8,507 nt of DNA, taken from positions 1 through 8,507 of the forward strand of contig JANXMO010000039.1 of NCBI GenBank assembly GCA_025354615.1, written 5' to 3'. Positions 1-5,305 of this stretch are shown here, in pieces. Both the position numbers and the translations under genes were made by a program. The notes beneath the pieces were generated by a model. That model saw only the letters and a list, made by a program, of their open reading frames with translations. It ran no database searches and was not told where the DNA came from. The stretch comes from Burkholderiales bacterium (GTDB lineage: Bacteria; Pseudomonadota; Gammaproteobacteria; Burkholderiales; Burkholderiaceae_C). The first letter of the stretch is position 1; every line of letters begins with the position of its first letter.

Positions 1-350
1 GTTATGCGCCGGTCACGCACCGCGGCATCGTGTCGTCGATCACGCCAGTCGCGCTGCCCATGCCGACCTCGGGCCAGCTGACCGCGAAAAGCATCCACCG
101 CCTGCGCGAAGGCAGTTTCGACGTGCTGCAGCTCGACGCCACCGCCTACCCGGGCAACAGCGGCGGCCCGCTGTTCGACGCCGACAGCGGCGAAGTGATC
201 GGTGTCATCAACATGGTGTTTGTCAAAGGCACGCACGAGTCGGCACTGAGCATGCCCAGCGGCATCAGCTACGCCATTCCGGCCCTACACGCGCAGCGCC
301 TGCTAGCGGCGCAAGCTGGCGCGTTGCCGAACAGACGAAAGGGCGGCTGA
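1..350 (+). CDS. Trypsin-like serine protease, C-terminal part (5' partial)
   Basis: The reading frame is open from position 3 to the TGA at 348-350, so this is the last ~115 residues of a gene that begins outside the window. It carries the serine nucleophile motif of chymotrypsin-fold (S1/S1C-type) peptidases, YPGNSGGPLFD, with the catalytic Ser codon at 159-161. Family-typical segments surround it: HRGIVSSITPV before, LQLDATAYPGNSGG, then GEVIGVINMVFVKG and ISYAIPA, which form the last strands of the second barrel. The His and Asp of the triad would lie upstream and cannot be checked. The protein ends shortly after the protease fold, so there is no C-terminal PDZ domain as in DegP/HtrA. Related Burkholderiales proteins are usually exported, but no signal peptide is visible here. 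The gene converges on the acnB remnant; the gap is about 23 bp. The fold is confident; the substrate is unknown. Confidence 0.88.
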   Translation, partial: YAPVTHRGIVSSITPVALPMPTSGQLTAKSIHRLREGSFDVLQLDATAYPGNSGGPLFDADSGEVIGVINMVFVKGTHESALSMPSGISYAIPALHAQRLLAAQAGALPNRRKGG

Positions 351-373
351 ACGCCGTTAGGGCTGGCGCGTCA

Positions 374-1052
374 GGCCGCGTTGCCCAGCACGCCGTAATG
401 GCCCTCGTCGCTGAGCTGTTTGGCGTCCATTTTGGTCGGCGTTGCCACCCACAGCTTGACCGGAATATTGCGCTTGTTCTCCAGCAGCTTGTTGGCCGCA
501 CGGAAGTGGCCGATGTTGGTTGTGCAGCTGCCGATGAAGACATTCGTCAATGGCGGTGCCCGCAACTTCGCTGAGCGTTCTGACGTCATCCAGGTCGTTC
601 GGGCAGGCGACGATGGGCTCGTGGATGTTCGCCAAGTCGATTTCGATCACGGCGGCGTAAGCCGCATCGACGTCGGCCTGCAGCAAATGCGGATGGTCCG
701 GCCAAGCCTGCTGCGCCGCAATCCGCCGCGCCAGCGTGCGCGTATCGGCATAGCCCTCGGTGATCATTCACTGCATCAGCGCCACGTTGCTTTGCAAGTA
801 TTCGATCCCCGGTTCCTTGTTCAGGTGCCCGGTGCAGCTGGCGGCGCTGCGCTCCACCGACGCATTGCTGAGCTCGAAAGCCTGCTCAACCTTCAAGTCA
901 GGCAGGCCTTCGACTTCCAGAATGCGGCCGCTGAAAACATTTTTCTTGCCTTGCTTTTCGACCGTCAACAAACCGGCGTGCAAGGCATACAAAGGAACAG
1001 CGTTGACCAGGTCGCGTAGCGCCACGCCGGGCTGCATCGTGCCCTTGAAGCG
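374..1052 (-). pseudogene. acnB: Aconitate hydratase B remnant (broken, both ends missing)
   Basis: Read on the minus strand, about 225 codons match the central to C-terminal part of AcnB, the ~860-residue [4Fe-4S] enzyme that isomerises citrate to isocitrate. Recognisable blocks are [103 protein letters not shown] and VFIGSCTTNIGHFRAANKLL. There are four lesions. Homology starts abruptly at ~1052, so the N-terminal part is gone. A TGA at 768-770 replaces the Trp before MITEGY. One extra base at 542 shifts the frame between IDE and VFIGSC. Homology stops at ~374, just after GHYGVLGNA. The first cluster Cys (GSC) survives, but the CSLC-type motif carrying the other two cluster ligands is lost. 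The fragment cannot encode an active enzyme. Its strand and its place beyond the mdh-citE-small protein cluster suggest decay at its original site. Confidence 0.93.
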
Positions 1053-1057
1053 CATTG

Positions 1058-1216
1058 GGCAACGCTGAACAAGTCCTTCGCGGCCGGCGCATCCTGCGGC
1101 AGGCGGTCTGCGGCGTTGCAATCCTCGCCATAGCGTTGGCTATGGCTGCGGTTTGCGCCTTGCAGCCCGTCCTGCCACAAAGCGCGCCGCCTCGCGGGAA
1201 CTTATTCAGCGTCGCC
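1058..1216. mobile_element. 159-bp palindromic MITE-like foldback element
   Basis: The whole segment is one imperfect inverted repeat. The outer ends, 1058-1076 and 1197-1216, match as reverse complements at 17 of 19 aligned bases plus one indel, and both mismatches are transitions. Matching continues inward through shared blocks (CGGCGC, GGCAGG, CTGC, GGCG) to a perfect 8-bp stem, 1127-1134 with 1139-1146, around the loop GTTG. No coding sequence is recognisable. This architecture fits a miniature inverted-repeat element or an ERIC-like palindromic repeat; it does not fit an ordinary terminator because of its length and mid-sequence symmetry. It sits exactly where acnB homology ends and is separated by one base from the TA flanking the IS5-type element. 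I see no target duplication. I recognise no named family, so the mobile-element label is inference from structure. Confidence 0.65.
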
Positions 1217-1219
1217 TTA

Positions 1220-1235
1220 GAGCGTGTTGTGCACT
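1220..1235 (+). repeat. Left terminal inverted repeat of the IS5-type element
   Basis: This 16-base end begins GAGCGTGT and is matched in reverse complement at 1538-1553 (13 of 16). Homology stops one base further inward. The TA immediately outside (1218-1219) is the left copy of the proposed target duplication. Confidence 0.78.
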
Positions 1236-1276
1236 CAAGCTTTTATTTCAAGGCGGCTGGCCACAAGTTGTGAGGC

Positions 1277-1546
1277 ATGAACAGGAAAGCCTGTCCAAGC
1301 GATTTGAGCGATCAAGCGTGGGAGTTTGTAGCGCACTGTCTGACGCTGATGGACGAACAAGCCACGCAACGCCACCCCAGTTTGCGAGAAGTGTTCAACG
1401 CACTGCGCTGGCTGGCGCGCTTTCGCCGCCTGTCACGCGACTTCGAGCGCATGTCGGAGGTGCTGGCCAACTTGCACTTCCTGGTCTTCGCCATCCTGAT
1501 GCCGTCCAAAGCCTTGATGTTTGCGGCACCAGGGGCAAGTGCATGA
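1277..1546 (+). pseudogene. IS5-family transposase with internal in-frame deletion
   Basis: The 89-codon open frame joins two distant parts of an IS5/IS427-type transposase. Residues 1-48 (PSDLSDQAWEFVAHCLTLM, then SLREVFNALRWLAR) match the N-terminal domain of unknown function that precedes the DDE core. Residues ~45-76 (WLARFRRLSRDFERMSEVLA, then NLHFLVFAILM) match the extreme C-terminus, which follows the catalytic Glu region. The join is around 1409-1423. The short block encoding WLAR fits both parental segments, so the deletion probably used a microhomology there. The DDE residues are absent, so no transposase activity is expected. The start, reading frame and stop survive, so a small protein could still be made. 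There is no strong Shine-Dalgarno sequence before the ATG. Confidence 0.82.
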
Positions 1547-1553
1547 CATGCTC
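1538..1553 (-). repeat. Right terminal inverted repeat of the IS5-type element
   Basis: This 16-base end finishes CATGCTC and is the partner of 1220-1235. It overlaps the last codons and the stop of the truncated transposase (TGA at 1544-1546), as expected for compact IS5-family elements. TA follows at 1554-1555. Confidence 0.78.
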
Positions 1554-1591
1554 TAGAAGCCGCCACCCGCCCGCTCAGCGCGAGAAAAGCA

Positions 1592-2143
1592 CTACTTTGC
1601 GGCGGCAGATGCCGCTTCTGCAGCGGATGCGCCTGCCGCGGCGGCGTCCGCCGCACGCGCCTGCCGCGCCGCTTCGATCAATTCGCGCTGCTTGGGGCTC
1701 ACACAATCGTCCACCAGCCGTTTGCCGGCCTTGACGTCTAGCAGCATCGACTTGTTCGAGATCTGCACCATCAAGGTTGCGCCCTTGACGTCTTCCAGCC
1801 GCACCGCGCCCGTCGACGACAGCACCGGCTTCATCACGTAGAGCTCCTTGCCGTGCCGCACGTCAACGTAGGCGGGGTATTTCGGGTCGGCCGTGATGTC
1901 GACCGACTGCTTGAATTCACAGTCATACACGCCGTAATACACGCGTTCAGCGGCCTCGATTTGTTCAGCCGATGCGGCCGCCAACGGCTGCTCGACCGGC
2001 TTGGCCGGCTTAACGGCTTTAGCACTTTTGACGAGTGGCTTGCGCTTCGGCGGCACGCTGGCTGGCGCGGCAAAAGTGGCGGATGCGGTGCACAGCAGCG
2101 CTAAAACCGCGGCACCGCGGCGAAGGCAAAAAGGAAAGGACAT
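1592..2143 (-). CDS. Conserved exported protein of unknown function
   Basis: The gene encodes 183 residues. An open frame continues upstream into the citE-like gene, but the start at 2143 is chosen because it gives a classical signal peptide: MSFPFCLRRG, a hydrophobic stretch (AAVLALLCTASATFA) and a likely cleavage near residues 25-26. A Lys/Pro/Ala-rich linker follows (about 30-55). The conserved domain spans about 62-155 (AERVYYGVYDCEF, YVMKPVLSSTGAVRLEDVKG, MLLDVKAGKRLVDDCV) and has Cys75 and Cys147, which could form a disulfide. The tail is an Ala-rich, probably helical segment. I recognise it as a protein common in Comamonadaceae next to this lyase and mdh, but know of no assigned function; a periplasmic location is inferred. 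The start lies only 5 bp after the citE-like stop, with no clear ribosome binding site, which points to translational coupling. The Ala-rich end lies about 40 bp from the IS5-type element. Confidence 0.85.
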   Translation of the reverse strand: MSFPFCLRRGAAVLALLCTASATFAAPASVPPKRKPLVKSAKAVKPAKPVEQPLAAASAEQIEAAERVYYGVYDCEFKQSVDITADPKYPAYVDVRHGKELYVMKPVLSSTGAVRLEDVKGATLMVQISNKSMLLDVKAGKRLVDDCVSPKQRELIEAARQARAADAAAAGASAAEAASAAAK

Positions 2144-2148
2144 GGTGA

Positions 2149-3207
2149 TCAACTGCTTTGGTAAGAAGAGGGGACTGAAGGCACAGGCGCCGCGGCAGCG
2201 CTCGGCGCAACGGGGCTGAAAAACGCGGCTTCCGCCGCCGCCGGCAGCGCCAGGCCGGTGCGCCGCGCGCGTTCCAGCAGCTGCCAATGCCAGCGCACGC
2301 TGGCGCGGTCGTGCAGGATGTTCTGGTGGCGGATCGGCGCCCAATCCGCGGCTTGAGCGGCGGTCACGATTTCCAACGCCGTTTCGACCTGCGCCAGCGA
2401 AGGTGTGAAAGCCTCAACGATGGTGCGGATTTGCTGCGGGTGGATGCTCCACATCCGCGTGTAGCCCAGTTCCTCGCACGCGGTGCGGGCGGCAACCGCC
2501 AGCGCCGCATCGTCGTTGAATTCGGTGACTACGTTGTGCGACGGTGTTTTGCCGTGCGCGTGGCAGGCGGCCGAAATCTCCAACTTGGCGCGCAGCACCA
2601 AAGGGTGGCTGAACTGGCCGGCCGCGCTCATCGCCGCCGTCGGAATGGCGCCGCGGTGTACCGAGACGAAATCCATCAGACCGAACGACAGCGACTGCAC
2701 GCGCGGGTGCGCTGCAATCTGGTGAACGTCGCGCAGCGCGCCGTGGGTTTCGATCAAAAGGTGCAGCGGCAGCTGCGCGGTGGCGTCGTCGCCCGGGTGG
2801 TGGCGGCGAATCGCGTCGTCAATGAAGGCGCAGGCTTGGGCGGCGTCAGCCGCATCGCGCGGCTTGGGCACCATCAAGTAAGCCAGCCGGGGACAGGCGT
2901 GTCGAATCAGCGTATCGACCTCATGCTCGAACGCCGGGTGGCCGAACGGGTGAACGCGCGCGCCCACGCGGCCGTGCTGGTTCAGTGGCGACATCACCAG
3001 CGCGGCCACGCACTGCGCCTGCTCGGCCTCGCGGCCCACCGGGGCGCCGTCTTCGCAGTCCAGCGTCACATCGAGAACGGGCCCGAGTTCACGCTGCAGC
3101 TCAAGGCTTTTGCGCATGCGCGGCTCCGTGCCCGCGTAGTGGTCGCAGACCGGCAGTGCGGGAAGCAAAGGCTCGCTGCCCCACAGTGCATCACGGGGAT
3201 GGATCAT
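2149..3207 (-). CDS. HpcH/HpaI aldolase / citrate lyase beta (CitE-like) family lyase
   Basis: The gene encodes 352 residues of the CitE/malyl-CoA lyase TIM-barrel family, Mg2+-dependent enzymes that cleave or form C-C bonds in malyl-, citramalyl- or citryl-type thioesters. Visible motifs: LDVTLDCEDGAPVG (45-58) with the acidic pair near the barrel entrance, LLIETHGALRD (150-160) with the metal-binding Glu153, LSFGLMDFVSVHRG (173-186) with the metal-binding Asp179, and the IHPQQI motif (255-260). The ATG at 3205-3207 is preferred over an upstream in-frame start because MIHPRDALWGSEPLLPALPV aligns with the usual beginning of the family, and the upstream start would lie inside the mdh terminator region. 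The last ~20 residues are an Ala/Pro/Ser-rich tail outside the fold. The gene lies between mdh and the small exported protein on one strand. Malyl-CoA or citramalyl-CoA chemistry is plausible, but the substrate is not decided by sequence. Confidence 0.9.
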   Translation of the reverse strand: MIHPRDALWGSEPLLPALPVCDHYAGTEPRMRKSLELQRELGPVLDVTLDCEDGAPVGREAEQAQCVAALVMSPLNQHGRVGARVHPFGHPAFEHEVDTLIRHACPRLAYLMVPKPRDAADAAQACAFIDDAIRRHHPGDDATAQLPLHLLIETHGALRDVHQIAAHPRVQSLSFGLMDFVSVHRGAIPTAAMSAAGQFSHPLVLRAKLEISAACHAHGKTPSHNVVTEFNDDAALAVAARTACEELGYTRMWSIHPQQIRTIVEAFTPSLAQVETALEIVTAAQAADWAPIRHQNILHDRASVRWHWQLLERARRTGLALPAAAEAAFFSPVAPSAAAAPVPSVPSSYQSS

Positions 3208-3224
3208 GGCGTTTTGAAGGAACG

Positions 3225-3249
3225 AAAAAGCCGACCGCAGCGGGTCGGC
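3225..3249 (-). terminator. Intrinsic terminator downstream of mdh
   Basis: On the minus strand, a perfect 7-bp GC-rich stem (GCCGACC with GGTCGGC; plus-strand arms 3230-3236 and 3243-3249, 6-nt loop) is followed at once by a run of five T. It lies 24 bp after the mdh stop and ends about 18 bp before the citE-like start. Position, strand and T-tract all fit Rho-independent termination of the mdh transcript. Confidence 0.82.
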
Positions 3250-3273
3250 GGGCGCCAAGGCGCCGGGGTGCGT

Positions 3274-4272
3274 TCAAAGCAGGTGCTTGACGCCGTCCTG
3301 CTCGTCGGTCAATTCTTTCAGCGTCAAATTGATGCGCTCCTGGCTGAAAGCATCGATTTCCAGCCCTTCAACGATGCGGTAATCACCGCCCTCGGTCGTG
3401 ACCGGAAAGCCGAACACCACGTCTTTTGGAATGCCGTATTCGCCGTTCGATGGCACGCCCATCGTCACCCATTGGCCCTTGGTGCCCAGTGCCCAGTCAC
3501 GCATGTGGTCGATTGCCGCGTTGGCGGCCGAGGCCGCCGACGACACACCGCGTGCCGCAATGATGGCCGCGCCGCGCTTGCCGACTGTCGGTAGGAACAC
3601 ATCCTTGTTCCAGGTATCGTCGTTGATCAAGGCCTTTACGCCGGTAGCCTTGCCTTCGCGCGTGATGGTGGCGAAGCGGTAGTCGGCGTACATCGTCGGC
3701 GAATGGTTGCCCCACACCGCGAGTTTTTCAATGCCGGCCACCGGCAGGCCGGTTTTGGCGGCAATTTGGCTGGCAGCGCGGTTGTGGTCGAGCCGCAACA
3801 TGGCGGTGAAATTGCGGCGTGGCAGGTTGGGCGCGCTTTTCATCGCGATGTAGGCGTTGGTGTTGGCGGGGTTGCCGACCACGAGCACCTTGACGTCGCG
3901 GCGGGCCACCGCGTTCAGCGCCTTGCCTTGGGCGGTGAAGATCTCGGCATTCACCGCCAGCAACTCGGCGCGTTCCATGCCCGGGCCGCGCGGGCGCGAG
4001 CCGATCAAGAGAGCGTAATCCACGTCCTTGAACGCCGTCAGCGGGTCGCCATGCGCTTCAATGCCGGCCAGCAGCGGGAAAGCGCAATCCTGCAGTTCCA
4101 TGATCACGCCCTGCAGCGCCTGTTGCGGTTTTTCCAGCGGCACCTCGAGCAGGCTCAGGATCACGGGCTGGTCGTGCCCCAGCATTTCGCCAGCGGCGAT
4201 GCGGAACAAAATCGCATAACCAATCTGGCCTGCGGCGCCAGTGACGGCGACGCGTACGGGGGGCTTGCTCAT
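3274..4272 (-). CDS. mdh: Malate dehydrogenase (NAD-dependent)
   Basis: The gene encodes 332 residues, the normal length for the LDH/MDH type 2 malate dehydrogenases of beta-proteobacteria and actinobacteria. It oxidises malate to oxaloacetate with NAD+ in the cytoplasm and feeds citrate synthase. The N-terminal Rossmann motif is TGAAGQIGY (11-19). The mobile active-site loop [11 protein letters not shown] (91-101) supplies Arg95 and Arg101 for the dicarboxylate, and VGNPANTNA (132-140) follows. The catalytic pair is Asp162 (LRLDHNRAA) and His190 (WGNHSPTMY). A GGAG ribosome binding site lies 6 bases before the ATG. The gene is transcribed divergently from sdhC across a 236-bp gap and is followed by an intrinsic terminator. 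I see no lesion. Assignment is secure. Confidence 0.97.
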   Translation of the reverse strand: MSKPPVRVAVTGAAGQIGYAILFRIAAGEMLGHDQPVILSLLEVPLEKPQQALQGVIMELQDCAFPLLAGIEAHGDPLTAFKDVDYALLIGSRPRGPGMERAELLAVNAEIFTAQGKALNAVARRDVKVLVVGNPANTNAYIAMKSAPNLPRRNFTAMLRLDHNRAASQIAAKTGLPVAGIEKLAVWGNHSPTMYADYRFATITREGKATGVKALINDDTWNKDVFLPTVGKRGAAIIAARGVSSAASAANAAIDHMRDWALGTKGQWVTMGVPSNGEYGIPKDVVFGFPVTTEGGDYRIVEGLEIDAFSQERINLTLKELTDEQDGVKHLL

Positions 4273-4508
4273 GGGAAACTCCAGTTAAAAAGCGTGAAAT
4301 GCCGGAAATGCGGCGCCGGTTGAATGGGCGCAACAGTGTAGGGCAGCGGCAATGTGGGCTTTGCGCCGTTCACCCCTCAGAACGGTGGCCCGAGCCCTCT
4401 CGGCATTTGACGCTTGGCGGCGCCAGGCAAGGCTCGAATTGCCGCGTGGCACCACTGCTTGCCCTAAACTCGTGCGGTTTTGAACTTCATCGCAACGGAA
4501 AGTTGGGC
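4273..4508. promoter_or_regulatory. Divergent mdh / sdhC control region
   Basis: This 236-bp gap separates the mdh and sdhC starts and must hold the promoters for both, unless transcripts enter from outside. I cannot point to a convincing sigma-70 promoter. TTGACG at 4407-4412 and TAAACT at 4465-4470 are isolated partial matches that do not pair at proper spacing, and TACACT on the minus strand (4340-4335) lacks a good -35. Two adjacent hairpins are visible: CCGTTC (4366-4371) with GAACGG (4380-4385), extendable by a G-U and a C-G pair, and CCGAG (4390-4394) with CTCGG (4399-4403). Neither has a T-tract, so they are not typical terminators. No open frame here resembles a protein family. Confidence 0.5.
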
Positions 4509-4931
4509 ATGGCAGACACCCTGAAGCAGCGGCCGGTCTATCGCAATATCCACGTCACCCACATCCTGCGGTATCGGCTACCGCCGTCCGGCGTGGTGTC
4601 CATCCTGCACCGCATCAGCGGCGCGGTGATGTTTATTTTGTTGCCGTTCATCGTCTGGATGTTCGACAAAAGCGTCACTTCCGAAATTACTTATGCGCAG
4701 TTCACGTCGGTTTTCCTGGCTGGCGCAGGCGGCGTGCCAGGCTGGTTTTTCAAACTGCTGGCGCTGGCGCTGATCTGGGCTTATCTGCACCACTTCATCG
4801 CCGGGCTGCGCCATTTGTGGATGGACGCCACGCACACGGTGGACCTGAAGTTTGGCCGCGTCTCGGCCATTTTCACCCTCGCATTCAGTGTCGTACTGAC
4901 CTTGGCGCTGGGTTTCAAGCTGTTTTTCTGA
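4509..4931 (+). CDS. sdhC: Succinate dehydrogenase cytochrome b556 subunit
   Basis: The gene encodes 140 residues of the larger membrane anchor of complex II, which with SdhD binds heme b and ubiquinone in the inner membrane. The signature SGVVSILHRISG (27-38) carries the quinone-site Ser31 and Arg35 (equivalents of E. coli Ser27 and Arg31). The second signature, HHFIAGLRHLWMD (94-106), carries the likely axial heme ligand His95. Three hydrophobic spans are visible at about 37-51, 79-100 and 118-139. The ATG at 4509 is chosen because MADTLKQRPVYRNI matches the usual beta-proteobacterial N-terminus, and a purine-rich GGAAAG lies 7 bases upstream. The frame is open further upstream, but that part shows no family similarity. 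It is the first gene of the sdhCDAB-sdhE-gltA run; the stop overlaps the sdhD ribosome binding site. Confidence 0.95.
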   Translation: MADTLKQRPVYRNIHVTHILRYRLPPSGVVSILHRISGAVMFILLPFIVWMFDKSVTSEITYAQFTSVFLAGAGGVPGWFFKLLALALIWAYLHHFIAGLRHLWMDATHTVDLKFGRVSAIFTLAFSVVLTLALGFKLFF

Positions 4932-4942
4932 GGGCTCGCACA

Positions 4943-5305
4943 GTGGCTGACAACTATGGATCGAAGCGCATCGTCGTCGGTGCGCACTATGGGCTGCGCG
5001 ACTGGCTGTCGCAGCGCGTCACGGCAGTGTTGATGGCTTTGTTCACGCTGGCCGTCGTCGTGCAGGTACTGCTGCCGGGCGACATGGGCTATGACAAATG
5101 GGCCGGCATCTTTGCCGCGCAGTGGATGAAGGTGCTGACTTTCGTCGCCATCGTCTCGCTGCTTTACCACGCTTGGGTCGGCATGCGGGACGTGTGGATG
5201 GACTACGTCAAGCCGGTCGGCATACGGCTGACGCTTCAAGTGGCCACGATTGCGTGGCTGGTGGGCTGTGCGGGTTGGTTGATCCAGGTGCTGTGGAGGC
5301 TGTAA
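4943..5305 (+). CDS. sdhD: Succinate dehydrogenase hydrophobic membrane anchor subunit
   Basis: The gene encodes 120 residues, normal for SdhD, with three membrane spans at about 25-45, 62-81 and 95-117. The core motif LLYHAWVGMRDVWMDYVKP (73-91) carries the second axial heme ligand His76 and the quinone-site Asp87-Tyr88, spaced exactly as in E. coli (His71, Asp82, Tyr83). The start is GTG at 4943: the encoded MADNYGSKRIVVGAHYGLRD matches family N-termini, there is no in-frame ATG nearby, and GAGGG at 4930-4934 sits 8 bases upstream, overlapping the sdhC stop. The stop TAA shares its last base with the sdhA ATG. Frames opening further upstream overlap sdhC and show no family similarity. Confidence 0.95.
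   Translation: MADNYGSKRIVVGAHYGLRDWLSQRVTAVLMALFTLAVVVQVLLPGDMGYDKWAGIFAAQWMKVLTFVAIVSLLYHAWVGMRDVWMDYVKPVGIRLTLQVATIAWLVGCAGWLIQVLWRL

Larger units (their letters stand above)
1220..1553 (+). mobile_element. Internally deleted IS5-family insertion sequence (334 bp)
   Basis: Terminal inverted repeats at 1220-1235 and 1538-1553 match at 13 of 16 positions; the outermost bases are GAGC and GCTC, and all three mismatches are transitions. A TA dinucleotide lies on each side (1218-1219 and 1554-1555), which fits the short TA-type duplications made by the IS427-like branch of IS5. Between the ends is a shortened transposase frame holding only the N- and C-terminal parts of the protein. Full members are about 850 bp with a transposase near 270 residues, so roughly 500 bp has been lost from the middle, including the DDE catalytic core. 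The element cannot move itself, but both ends are kept, so a related full-length transposase could in principle still act on it. Confidence 0.82.

Noticed and set aside
420..1019. 199-codon open frame on the + strand
   Set aside because: It is antisense to the acnB remnant, and the similarity is entirely on the minus strand.
1053..1180. Short minus-strand frames upstream of the acnB remnant as part of acnB
   Set aside because: They do not resemble the AcnB sequence expected before RFKG, and the region is explained by the palindromic element.
2144..2344. N-terminal extension of the small exported protein to 250 residues
   Set aside because: The extra 67 residues overlap the citE-like gene in another frame and are Arg/Pro/Ala-rich without similarity; starting at 2143 gives a proper signal peptide.
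2287..3594. 435-codon open frame on the + strand
   Set aside because: It lies opposite the citE-like gene and mdh, both of which carry clear motifs. Its Arg/Ala/Val-rich translation resembles no family and is the usual antisense shadow in GC-rich DNA.
4407..4470. TTGACG and TAAACT as an sdhC promoter
   Set aside because: The two boxes are over 50 bp apart and neither has a partner at 16-18 bp, so no promoter is called.
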